Shown here one piece after another: positions 34,501 through 45,679 of a stretch of DNA of 64,000 bases (within the stretch, counting starts at the first letter, position 1; every line of letters begins with the position of its first letter). The position numbers and the translations under genes are program-made. The DNA lies in assembly GCA_018287875.1 (NCBI GenBank), contig JAGVVL010000002.1, positions 4,650,001 through 4,714,000 of the forward strand. Reading direction: 5' to 3'. The notes below the pieces were generated by a model. It saw only the letters and a list, made by a program, of their open reading frames with translations. It had not been told where the DNA came from and made no database searches. The DNA comes from Nigrospora sphaerica (taxonomy: Eukaryota; Ascomycota; Sordariomycetes; Amphisphaeriales; Apiosporaceae).

Positions 34501-36530
34501 ATCGTGGCATGGCGCACCCACGGATGTCTTCGGGACGAGCAGCTGCGCAACGATCCCAAATCTCGCGTCAGGCGGGCTACGCGAATCAAACTTAAAAGGC
34601 TGCGCTTGGTGATCGGGATGGTCTTTCCATGCTATCCAGGTTGGTCCGGGTGAGATATGAGATATACCTATCCCCGCTGCAGATAGGGAGTTCAAGCAGA
34701 GGGGCGAGAGGGAGGGGAGAGAGAGAGAGAGAAGGGAGGGAGGGGTTGCTTCGTCTATCCGTCGATTGACGCCTATAGCGCTGCCGGGTAATGGACGCGA
34801 TGCGCGCATGCATGGCAGCCCGTACGGAAGCTTTTGTACACGCTCTCTACTTCGTACATGGCGCGTTCCATGGATGGTACCAACCTTTCTCTATGCTTTT
34901 CTTTGGCTGTTTCTCGCCCAGGCCATACCGGGTACATCGCCTACGAGTGCGTGGTCAAAACCAGGGACGGCGCCCTCGGAACTGTCGCATGCGTGGAATA
35001 GGGCACTGTCCGGGCCCGTTATCCCACACAGTCCAAGCCTTGATCGACCTCGGCGTCGAGGCGGTACTGTATTTGGTGTAGATGGAATTGTTCTGCATCT
35101 GCTGGAAAGCACATGTCCTTTCCTCTTTCTTTCTCTTTCTCTCCGTTTCTCTCTCCATGCCTGGTGCTCGTGGTTATTAATATGTAGTGTTTCAACGTGA
35201 AGTCATCTTCGGCGGCAGAATGAGCTACCGATCAGATGCCCTGCTGTAATTTCTTGCCCCGACAGTGCTTCCCATTTCACTCAATATCCAATACCTTACA
35301 CTTTACGCCCCTCCGCCCCCATAATCAGCATGGACACCGCCCGCGTCTGACGAGTCAAGGGCCGATCTCAGCACGCAAGGCGCTCCGACTCGTCAGGCCC
35401 TGGCAGGCGAGGGCGCGAGAACCTGGGGGCGGGTTACGCGTCCAAATCCGATAGCATATGTACCTAACAGCCAATTCGGCCATGGGCCTGTCTCCAGTCA
35501 GCCCCCATTAGAGTTTTGGCATCTCCCCTGCGCCGCCCTTCCCCTGCCCTGCTAGGGCTCTCTTTTTTTCACTCTTTCTCTCTCTCTCTTGCTTTCCTTA
35601 TCATTCTCTCGGCTTTTCCGATTGCATATGCCTTGTGTGCGTCCCCTTGGCGATATGTATTTGAGCATCTCCGTCTCCAAGGTCAAGCAACAAATAAGTA
35701 CTTATTGGACGGACCAGGGGCTACAAATAGAACATAGAACCTATGCATCATCTCATCGTCTATGTATCGGGCCCCCCGGGGTAACGTGGTAACGTGGTCT
35801 CCGTCTTTCCCAGTATAAACTTCTATACTACGGTACATACCCATGGGTCCGCCCGCACCGCTTGGACCAACTCCCGTCGGCGCAACCTCTGAGAACAAGA
35901 AAAACAAGAACGATCCATACCCACGTCGACCCTTTCGTTCAAAAAAAATGTTGCTGACTCGGCCCTCTCGGTCCCAACTCGTTAAATCCCGCCCACTTGC
36001 TGGTTCTTCCAAAGTACCCACCCCCTGTTCACCCGTCTTACCGCCCACTTACGACCGACTACGTGCCTTAATGGAGTACCATACTATTACTTTGCAGCAG
36101 AGGCGATCGTCATCCAGGGGTCAGACCAAGCAAGGCCAGGAGCAAGGAGCAGCCTGGCCCCCCGCCCTCCCCACCGTGTTTCAGCAATCTTTCATTTACA
36201 TGTGCCATTTCCAATCATCGATGGGCCATGACGTCGCTTACGTGTGCCTATGACCACCTCCTCGGCGGGGGAGGCGGATCCGGCTGAACGAAGAGAGCAC
36301 CGAGATGCAGTAGTTCCAGTTGCCCCGAGTCTACAGCTACGAAAACTAGACAGTATTGCTGATCGCTGCCCGGCGACGGGTCGTTGAGCCCTGCTGATCT
36401 GCCCAGCCATTTTACCCACGGGTTCGTGCTACATAGTGCAAATATTGGTAGGTATGTAGAGCAAGATCAGGGTCGACCGCCACTCGGCTGTGAGCCTGTG
36501 AGCCTGTATTGACTGTATCTTGTCCGCAGA

Positions 36531-36572
36531 TGGGTAGGTAAGTAGGTAGGTAGGTGTACCTTACCTATCCCG
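36531..36572. repeat. GGTA/TAGG simple repeat with inverted partner
   Basis: A TAGGTAGG-type tract runs into TACCTTACCTA, so the two halves are partly complementary. The same word recurs in other intergenic regions of the window. It is not the TTAGGG telomere repeat. Confidence 0.75.
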
Positions 36573-38332
36573 CCTTTGTACCTACATACAGAGGCGCTTG
36601 TGGCTCATCAGGCCTTGGTCGCTCGACTTGAGACACTACAAGTCTGGACCTGCTTCTGCTTGAATAAGCCATCCCGCGACTGTTCACACGGTGCGTTTGC
36701 GACTCGCCGAGGACACGGGGTAAAAGCTCACCGGCGCGTGTCTCTTGCTATCCGAGCCGGCGTCTTCCAGATCCCCGGCACAATACCCGTACGACGGTCC
36801 CCGCGAGCCGCCGTTCCAGCTCTGGTAACCGAGCCGGGGTCCGCACCAGCAAACGACTGACCGGCTGCTTTGGCTGACGGTCCAACCCCTATTGCCTATT
36901 CGTAGCGGTCATGCCGGTACGTCCATCGTAGTCGGTGTAGGCATCGACCTAAGGTAGGTATTCTGCTCAACCCCATAGCAGGGGATGGTGGGCGGGCCAA
37001 ACGTCCGGAACAGAAAAAGGATATCCACTTGTCAGTAGCTCTCGCACCTCCTCATATGCGCGCGTAGGGCAGTGAGTCCAAGGCTGATAAACCCCCCCGC
37101 CGTGCGCCTCGTCCACCGCAGCGTCTTTTTTGCCCCGGGTTGTGCGTGGGAAAGGGTGCGCGGCAGAACTAGTCAGTGCCCGGCTTCTGGCCCGACAGCC
37201 GCACCCCCCTCCCTCTTCACCCACTAACTCAGGCACCATGTGTCAGGCGCGGGAAGAGGCACCCGGGGCACCCGACGTCGCCTCCATGCCGGCCAGGAAC
37301 AAACGAACCGGGGGCCGGGGGAGAAGAGAGAGGGAGGAGCGGCCGAGGGGAGAATGCGATGCCCAATGGAAGTTCATAGCAACCCGCACAATGGTACTGT
37401 ACTCCCCGAACCGTCGTCGCACGCGCCTCTGGCAGGGGAAAAGTGACATATGTACGCTGGCAGACGACATGTGGTTCAGAAAGAGGTACGCCCTACTGCC
37501 TGACGGCGATAGCTCGCGTCCCGATTTGGCAGCATCCGAAACCACGAGGGTGGCCAATGCCGCTGCGCGCGCGCTCGCCCCAGCGGACAAATTTCCCACA
37601 GATCGTCGGCAACCAGATTTTGGGTGCAATCAGATTTCGGGTGGTATGGGTGGGTGGGGTGGATGTTGACGCGTTGCCTTCTGCCCTCCGTCCCTAACGT
37701 AAATGCCGCGGACTCCACAGCTGGTAGTGATCGGCCAGATCGCCGGAACGGGGGAGGGTATTGCTCGGCAGGGTCCCACCAACCCAAGGTCGCTTCTTCA
37801 GATACCTCCGCCGTAGAAATACCCGTGGTGGTGTACCGATCCGACCACGTACGAGTACATACAGTACACCACATACTGCGGATGTAGTGGGAGTATAGCC
37901 AGACTTGGGGTGGGCCTCGAGCCACACTGTTCGCGCTGCCCACGCAATCATCGGCCGGGACCCCTGACGGGCGGACCTGTTTGTGATGTGTGCTCGCGCC
38001 GTCCGGTGGCTGAAGGTCGATTGAATCATCTCTGGCCAATGCGAGTGGTCGACCAGGCCTACGACGACGACGGTGGCGATGGAACTTCTTTCTCCCATTC
38101 TCCCTCTCCGTACGAACCCCCCCCAAGTCATTAACTGTGTACAGCCGCTCGGAGGTCACTCCCACGCGGCCCAGAAGGGGAAAGGCCGGCCCCGAGCCTC
38201 GCAGTCTCGCTCAAGGTGAAACGCTTCTGATCCCCAAGCCGCCCAGTGTTCCCGTACGATTGGTATGCGACGGCCCCAAGCGCTCGGCAGGCCGTGGCTT
38301 CGCGGTTTCAAAACCGATGCACTGTAGCCCTA

Positions 38333-38359
38333 CCCTTCCCCTTCCCCTTCCCCTTCCCC
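38333..38359 (+). repeat. CCCTTC hexanucleotide repeat
   Basis: About four to five tandem CCCTTC units in gene-free DNA. Confidence 0.85.
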
Positions 38360-39797
38360 GATCGGATCTAGCATATCTTTCTTTTTCCCCTTTTGCTTGG
38401 TGGCGCGGTAAGGGAGGCCGGCCCTCCGCGTTGGTTGGCTCGTTGGCTCGCCATGGGCGGCTGCCCGTGTGGGATTGCCGAGCCACGGGGAGGAGGGGAA
38501 GGGGAAGAGCGGATGAATCCCACCGCGTCGCCGCAGACAAATTACGATCGATAGTCTTTGACAAACAACGCGATCGACGGGGCCTCACCGAAAAACCCGC
38601 TGCCAACCAGCTTCCCGCCTGCCCCGTATCTGTCCATCCGTCCGCCCGGGGTTTGTCTTTGTACGTACAGACGCTTCGGGGAGGCGGCGCTTCGGTTTGC
38701 TTCTTGTTTCCCCCTCCCCCAAAGGGTTGTCGGCCTGCCGGTTCCTCTCGCTGTCCCGGTCGTGCTCGTTTGGACGTGTCGGTTTCATCTTCATCCAAAC
38801 TTCCGTCGCGCCGGTGAGGTGCAGGTGAGACGGCCGGTACGAAGCAACGGCCCCTGAAATAAACGGCTGCTCCCCCCAGGGTCCCCCCCTCCTAATATGT
38901 TTGTATATATGTATGTATGCGGCCGGTCCGGGGGTGCTTCGCCTTGGTATTTCGGGTACCGCTTCGGGGAGTTGGCCCTCCCGCCGGCCGCGGCTTGGCC
39001 GTTCTCTGCAACGATATGTACCTCATCCCAGCAACGTGCATCGAGGGTGGTTTGGCAGCCGAGCCCCAGAGTCTTCGAACCCCCCCCTTCGCAAATAGCT
39101 TTCTTCTTCGCCCCGGGGGTGCACCTACAGCTTGGCGTCTTGTTTGTCGCGGGGCCCGGAGGCACACGTAGAGGGGCAACAGAGTGAGGCTCTACACGCC
39201 CGCCTGCGGAAACTCGCACGATCGATCCAAGTACTAAGTACCCGTGTCGATGGCTGTAGATTCCGAGGCCTACCGTTTCACGCCGGTGCTTCCCTAGATA
39301 TACGGCAGTGTGGATGGATGCTATATCTCTTATGCCAAAACATTTGCACGGCTCATGCTTGGTCACGATGTCCGCCAGGCGGGTCAGCGCGCGTAGAACC
39401 TGGCCCAGTCGTCCCTTCTTCGAGCCCGCGTCCGACGCATCAGGCATTCTGGCCTTAGTCGAGCGCAACCTGTTAACACCTTGAGCACCCATATATCGGG
39501 AAGGGGGTGGGCGCGTTGCGAATAGCCTGTTACTCCTCGGCTTATGCGATTGACGTAATGTATTCATCAACCGGGGACCCCACCAGCTTAACTGGATGCT
39601 GCCCTTGAACTCAACGACATGTGCCCTGCTTGTTTATCGTACTCGGCAACAGAGCTATGTGGGCAGGAGGTCTACGCAGTCGATTCATTATACCGCGTAA
39701 ACCACCTTCCTGCTGCAAAGGGCACGCGCGTGTTGATTCGCCGGCATCGCCATCACGGGCCTGCTCAGATGCCATGTCATGATATCCTCCCGTAGTC

Positions 39798-40988
39798 ATG
39801 CCGGCCACCCCTCTTAGCCCGGGCCACGGTGAGGCCCCCAACATCACATACACGGCGCTCGAGCCCTTCACGCCGCGGCGCATCGCCGACATGCTGCGCA
39901 GTGAGCCGGGCGCCGTCGCCGGGTCCGTCCTCCTGGTCGAGGGTATCGACATCATCCGGCCCTCCTTCAAATCTGGGACGCACCCGTGGCGCGCAGTACG
40001 CCTGCTGCTGGGCGACGGGGAGCTCTCCATCCAGACCCTGCTGGCCACCGAGATGCACCGGTACATCGACAGCCGCGACCTTATCGTGGGGTCGTACATC
40101 CGGCTCGAGAAGGCCAGGCTGCAGTGGTCGAAACCGTCCACTGGCGGCGACGACGCCGCCGACAACATGGTCTGCTTGATCGTGCACGAGTTGACCATGG
40201 TGGGCTGGAATAACAGGCTTCTCTCGCTCATGGTCGGCGTCGAGGCTTCGCACGTGGTGGAAGAGATGCAGGACGCGGCCAACGTCCCGGACCGGCAGGA
40301 GGTATTCGACGGACCGATAGCGACCGATCCGAGGTCGGCCTCGCCTGCGCCGGCCACGGAGACACCTTTGCGCTCTCCGGCGCGGCCGAAACGGCCTCGG
40401 GCCGTAGAGGGTCCAAGGGCGAGGCCGCAGGAGGGAATCACGGGCGTCGGGGACAGTGACGATGGCGAATTCGAGACCATGGCCGTGCCGGAGACGAGGC
40501 CGGCGGACAATAACCGCGCCAGCCGGGCTGCCCTCGCAACGTCGTCCACTTCTTCGGTGCGGGATCCCGCTTGGCTGAGCACCGACCTCAGCAAGCCGCT
40601 GAAGCTGACGCCCTTGCGCTCCATCCCCAACTTGCCCTACAAGCAAAACTGGTCCGTCAACGTGCTCGCCATCGTGTCGAGCATCACGGAGCTGCAGCCG
40701 GCCACGCTGCCGCCCTTCAGCCAGCGCCAGGCGCGGCTGGCCCATCCGTCCACGCCGAAACTGGTCCACCTCACCGTCTTCCTGGACCCGGCCGAGTTCA
40801 CGCCACAGGTCGGGAGCGCGGTTCTGCTGCTCGGCGTCAAGAACCACCGGTTCGACGGCGGGAGCCTGAAGAAATACTCTAGCGACCGCCCCCACGACGG
40901 CGGGCCGTGGTGGTTCGAGGACCCCACGCATCTCCCGTGGTGCGACGTGGACAGTCTGACGCGCTGGTGGGATCTCCGTTTGCGCTGA
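39798..40988 (+). CDS. RPA70N-like two-OB-fold protein
   Basis: Intronless, 396 residues, with strong C/G third positions. Residues 21-110 follow the pattern of the N-terminal OB fold of RPA70. PFTPRRIADMLRSEP is followed by a VLLVEGIDIIRP strand, a WRAVRLLLGDGELSIQTLLA hairpin, then DLIVGSYIRLEKARL. RPA1 has the same order (repeat-end helix, LSDG hairpin, MLATQL, GSIIRL). Residues 165-265 are Pro/Arg/Ser-rich linker. Residues 268-365 look like a second OB fold (IPNLPYKQNWSVNVLAIVSSI, KLVHLTVFLDP, GSAVLLLGVKN), ending in a Trp-rich tail. It lacks the RPA70 zinc-ribbon OB fold and is about 60 percent of RPA70's length. Inference: a nuclear ssDNA- or protein-binding factor of the RPA paralogue kind, perhaps in recombination or telomere biology. 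I do not know a named orthologue. Confidence 0.75.
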   Translation: MPATPLSPGHGEAPNITYTALEPFTPRRIADMLRSEPGAVAGSVLLVEGIDIIRPSFKSGTHPWRAVRLLLGDGELSIQTLLATEMHRYIDSRDLIVGSYIRLEKARLQWSKPSTGGDDAADNMVCLIVHELTMVGWNNRLLSLMVGVEASHVVEEMQDAANVPDRQEVFDGPIATDPRSASPAPATETPLRSPARPKRPRAVEGPRARPQEGITGVGDSDDGEFETMAVPETRPADNNRASRAALATSSTSSVRDPAWLSTDLSKPLKLTPLRSIPNLPYKQNWSVNVLAIVSSITELQPATLPPFSQRQARLAHPSTPKLVHLTVFLDPAEFTPQVGSAVLLLGVKNHRFDGGSLKKYSSDRPHDGGPWWFEDPTHLPWCDVDSLTRWWDLRLR

Positions 40989-41495
40989 GGGCCCTAGAAA
41001 GACCGGTTGCTGCAAAAAAAAAAAGAAAGAAAGAAAAAAGAGTAAACTCGGCAGTGGCGCCGGTTTCCCTACAGAATTCACAGTACTGAGCGAGTTTTAT
41101 GGATTCCTATGAGACGGCAAGCTCTATCCTACATGAATGGTGGTGGACGTTTTGGCACACCCTGGCCTCTCTCATCGTCATGAAAATACGAGTGCAGGCT
41201 CCCTGCTTTAATACCCTTCCCATGCCGTTGGGTAGAACTACCCGGAGACGACTTGCTAGGCCAAATGCAGCCAACTCTAATCGAAAGCCAGGCCAGGCCG
41301 AGAGGGGGAAATAGCAAGCCGTTGTGTGGCCCTGGTGAATTTCGTGGGGGATGCTGGGAAAGGAAAAAGGCAGGAACTTCCTACCAAAACAAGAGGGAAA
41401 CGAAGAGAAAACGAAGAAGAAAATGAAAAACCAGTCCAGGGGAGAGCATGGCAGTGCTGTCGTATCAATAACAACGTAGGATGACCATCAAGCGC
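40989..41495. other. Convergent intergenic region
   Basis: 0.5 kb between tail-to-tail genes, A/G-rich with an A-run at 41013-41040. No gene seen. Confidence 0.55.
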
Positions 41496-43131
41496 TCACT
41501 CTTTAGCGGGACGACGGTACAAAAGATCTGGATTAATAGGCGATTAGTCCACGAAACAAAATCTACCGACTGGGATGAACACAACGCGGACTTACCGGTC
41601 TCGAGCGCAATCATGGCCGCGATGTGGTCGAAGTCGGCTGCCTCATCATCATTGACACTCTCGGTATTGTCAAAAGTGCTGTCAAGGTTGCTGTTGTCGC
41701 CAACATCGTCGGCGTCGTGCTCGGGATCAACGAGGGTTTCAGCATCGTTCTTATCATCAACAGCGTCGGTGTTATCAACGTCAGTGTTGTCAACATCAGT
41801 GTGGTCAACGCCAGTGTTGTCAATGTCGTCAATGTCGTCAGCATCGTCCTCATTGTCAACGCCGTCAATGCCGTCGGCATCCTCCCCGTCAGTAACCCAA
41901 GTCTCGGCGCTCTCAACGACAACCCCGTCCTCGTCCTCTTCGGTAACCTCAGTCACAACGCTCGCCATCACAACATCGTCCTCGCCGTAAACCTCAGCCT
42001 CGACGCTCTCGACGATGTCGTTCACGTTGGTAACCTCAGACTCGACACTCTCCATCATAACGTCGTCCTCGTTGGTAAACCCGGACTCGACGCTCTCGAC
42101 TACAACGGCGTCCTCTTCGTCATCGTACTCGTCGTCTGCGTAGTCTTCCTCTACGTACTGGTCGTTTGCATCACTTGCATACCCGATATCTCGGGTCTCA
42201 AGCTCTGCATCCTCGTCCCCCGCTTCGATCGCCTGGAGGTCGTCGTCTTGATCCGAGTGTTGGGCCGCGAAGGGTTCCAAGTAACGGGCGAGCCGCATCA
42301 CCCGGCACTTTCTGTCGCCGCTCAACAGCCGGTTCTGAAGGGTGTGCATCTCGGTGCCGTATTCCGCACGCTCGCCGATCGGGCCGGTTCCATAGTTGGG
42401 GTCGGACAGAATGCCCCGCAAGGTAGCGTGGAGAGTATCGAGCTCGGCTTCCTAGGTCCGCTCGAGACCTCGAAGCTGCCACTGGATTTTCCGGCCTCGG
42501 CTGACGGCGGGTCCGGCGCCGCCTTCGTTGACCTGGGCCAGCCACTTCTCGGTCAAGCCGGCAAGATGCATGAAAAGCTGCGCGTATTCGTCCCTGGGAA
42601 GGGACGTGCTGTCGAGGCCGCGGGCAATATATACATTCTGGAAACGTTCAAAAGCAGCCATGTACTTCTCAGCCACAGTCTCGATCAGCTCGCAGTTATC
42701 GGTCAACGGCCACTTGGAGCGAATGTAATGCCCTGCAGGTTTCAACGTCAGAGTTGGACTATCCCGCCGTGTTCTCCTTCTCGTTGGCCCCGGTACGCAC
42801 TCGCCCCCGAAGTGGGGGGGCAGACGGAGTTCGCTACCGGTCGCCCTGAACGGTGGGCAAGAAGATGAGGGCGGGGCTACTTACAGAATTCGGGATGGTC
42901 TCTGCCGACGGAGAAGTGGGTAGTGGTGTCGAAGAGGACACAAAGATTGTACAAGACGCGGGCCTTGATGGAATAGCCGACATCGAGCCACTTGGCCTGC
43001 AGGAGTGCGCCCAGAGCCGGCAGTTTGTCGTCACTGTCGTCAGTGGCATCAAATAAGAAGCCAGGGCCGGAATACCACGGGCAATCACCGATCCCATGAC
43101 CATGGGGGCCGCGTCTGGTGTGGTTGGCCAT
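41496..43131 (-). CDS. Hypothetical protein with acidic Asp/Val repeat tail
   Basis: Exon 1 is 43131-42885, exon 2 is 42732-41596 and the last exon is 41527-41496. Both main introns have GTAAGT donors, the last with a CTAAT branch, and the phases agree (1/1). Within exon 2 a TAG stands in frame at 42454-42452, with the same frame open on both sides. Either a 54-nt GTCAGC...CTAG intron (42505-42452) removes it, giving 453 residues, or the gene is interrupted there. That candidate intron lacks a visible branch site. The N-terminal 180 residues look globular (LGALLQAKWLDVGYSIKARV, YIRSKWPLTDNCELIETV). The C-terminal half is extremely acidic with degenerate repeats of VESVESEVTN and DNTDVDNTDV type. 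I do not recognise the family. Codon use is less C/G-biased than neighbours, suggesting a fast-evolving lineage gene. Confidence 0.6.
41770..42130. repeat. Degenerate coding tandem repeats
   Basis: GTTGTCAACATCAGT-like 15-mers (41770-41880) and longer CTCGACGCTCTCGAC-type units (41990-42110) repeat imperfectly. They lie inside the acidic tail of the minus-strand hypothetical gene. Confidence 0.7.
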
Positions 43132-45679
43132 GTTGACAGCGTATGCAGTAGACACTGAGAAAGTGAGGCAAAACCGAGATGGTGGCAGTTGGGGGATGAA
43201 ATTTGGCCCAGCTCGAGGTTCTTCTTCTTCCTTTAAAAAGAATAAATCAACTCAGAGTTCGTTTGTGTGTGCTGCTCTATATCTGCTTCTGGATTCAATA
43301 GGCATGGTATCCGCTGTTTTTAGGGCACAGGAACAGGTGCCTCACGATCGATGCGGCTTGACTGGTGCCCCTCGCTGAGTTGCGGCTGGAGCTCTGGGGT
43401 GACAACTGACTGTACCTGGAGGGGTGCGCGGGTCCATCTTCAGAATGGGAAAAGAGAAAGATGGCGTTTTCCGGCCACAAGGACATGAGGCGCAGGGTCC
43501 TTACACAGTCCACCATGTTCTCGAGCTGTCACTGAGTGGCTATAGAGCTGTAGGACAACAGGGGACTGGCATTGCTAACGCACTGGAAATGAGACAATAT
43601 ACGGACTTGGATGTATACCGTGTGCGGCCTTGTGCAAGGCCCTGCCAACTAAATCTTTGTTGATGCACTCAAGTTGAGAAAATAGCGCGGAATGGGGGCT
43701 TTAAGGGGCTCTCGCTCCTGAGGCACAAAACCCTCCCCCTAATTTGGTTGTAAGCAGCCTGTGTGGGGTTTTTTATCCTATCCTGAGGCGTCACGTAATG
43801 TTGTACTCCGTATATCATGATCTGACCCCGTTTTATGAGGCCCATTTTGCCTTCAGGGGACAGTCAGGTGCATTGAACTTTGTTCCTTTGGCCTGGTCTG
43901 CCACTTAGTATAGGTGCCGCCTTTAACCTTGATGTGAACCCCTAGATAGTAGAATGCGACGAAAAGAGAGAAGCAGTTTAAGGGGACAGATGTGGCAAGT
44001 CTATGCCAATGTCAATAAGGGGCATTCTTCCAGAATAGTGGACCATCAAGAAAACCACAGCATGCCGGAAATGGTCTTTCCAACCAGCATCTTGGACCCT
44101 CCACACGAAATAAAATAACCCTGTGCTGCAAGGCTTGCGCGCCAGCCAGCTCGAAATGCAGTGGGACCCCTATCAGTCAACCGCTGGATCCCTCGTTTCA
44201 ATCTACTGCGACTGATGTTCGAAACCATTCTGAACACATTCCAGCATCCTCTGGGCCTTCTTGGGGCCATGTTCCGAGTACTTGTTGAGGAAATTGTACT
44301 GGGCACGCAGTCATTGTTTTCTATGAACAAGCTACTAGATATCCTTTAATGAAACATCACAGTAGTACCCGGGTGCGAAGCAAGTAAAGAAGCTGGATAT
44401 AAGAAGAAATCTCAGTCATCCCAAAAAAAATCATTGGTCTGGTCAGACGACGGTACATGATCGATCATCATGTGTCACAATGGGAATCGGTTGTTTTCGT
44501 ATCTATGCCCTGGGCTTTCTATTCTTCCGAGGCGAGTGAGTGACGGAATAGGCGCTATAGAGGGGCACATAAGCAACGCAATTGTATAATCCACTAGAGC
44601 CGGTAATCAGGCCCATATGTGTCTGGATTCAGTGTGTTGGACAGTCCCGGCTCTTTATTTATTGATTATTCGGGTTGTAACATAGAATTGGTTCCAACTA
44701 AGATGGAAATGGGGATTCACTATTAATCTTCGGCTTAACGTTCTTGGAGAGGTTCCATGACCCCATCTATGGAAATATGGCCTGCGCAGTTGCACTGCTT
44801 GCTCCCACAGGATAACATTGCCTCGCAGCCACGAGGTTGCAAGTGGGAAATGCTACTGGGTAGTGCTGTTTGGGGAGACTGGGTTACCGCTGGGTTTTGC
44901 GCAGTTGGATGGAGCCATCAAATCCCAATATCGAATCGTCCAACATTTGGAAACCGGTGACGTCAATACGACGGAAATGCTTTGTAGCCCGATCTCACTG
45001 CAGATGTGATCTGTTTGTGTTCTTTTACAACATGTACCTTATGTCCTTCAAGTTGTGCCCGACTGCGTGAGGTTCCTTGTTGACGAAAACTCGACTTTTG
45101 TAATCTGGTTACTGCAGCCCCGGGGAAATGCAGTAGCTGAGGGACATGGCTGCTGTATTAGTCGCGGTCAAAGGTCGCGCTTGGTAAAGAATAAACCCGT
45201 ACACTGCCTTCTTCAGTGTACAAAACAGCAAGCATTCACCTCGAAGGTCAATCTGCAAATGTTGAAATGTACTGACCTTGGAAGTTGCCTCAATACTAAT
45301 CACCTTGCCGAATGACGCAGAAGCAGCCTGGCAGGTCAAAAGCATTAGCACTACGCCTGACAGGGTTCACCCCACGAGTGGCAAAGCCAGTGCTCGTTGC
45401 CTAATTCATCCCACATCCCCATCATACGCTACGAAGCCCAACTGTTCATGCGTATTTCGGTCTTTCTCTAGGCGGCCATGGGAGGAATTGGCTCACTTAT
45501 TATTGGGCACTCGAACGCGGGCATCGCATGTTTTTCCTGAATCCACAAGTGAAGACTGGTATGATACGACGGGAGGAGATGCGGACAAGCGTTGCTTGTA
45601 GTGTATATTCCATCCACATCTACCTAGCTATCGTTGAACCTAAGCATAATGAGTCACTGTGTATGACCCCGCCATGTTT
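43132..45679. other. AT-richer gene-free stretch
   Basis: 2.5 kb, visibly lower in GC than the rest of the window. It has short poly-A and poly-T runs and no open frame of recognisable character. The composition would suit an old, mutated repeat or RIP-affected DNA, but I cannot identify a source element. Confidence 0.45.

Larger units (their letters stand above)
31548..39797. other. 8.2 kb gene-free region
   Basis: No open frame here shows a recognisable domain, C/G third-position bias or plausible splicing. The region holds purine-rich DNA (31620-32100), GT-rich simple sequence (32400-32455), AG-rich sequence (34708-34745) and TACCTA/GGTAGG patches (32143-32165, 33790-33880, 36531-36572, 36953-36960). 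A CCCTTC hexamer repeat lies at 38333-38359. The first part is probably the promoter of the glycosyltransferase. A non-coding RNA or lineage-specific gene cannot be excluded. Confidence 0.5.

Noticed and set aside
36531..36572. Interstitial telomere repeat
   Set aside because: Unit is GGTA, not TTAGGG/CCCTAA.
37130..38817. Plus-strand frames of 179 and 226 codons
   Set aside because: Mixed third positions and Arg/Pro/Gly-rich product without domain; likely chance frames in GC-rich spacer.
38791..39567. 258-codon minus-strand frame divergent from the RPA-like gene
   Set aside because: Begins with A/T-ending codons unlike neighbours, has no hydrophobic core pattern and no recognisable domain.
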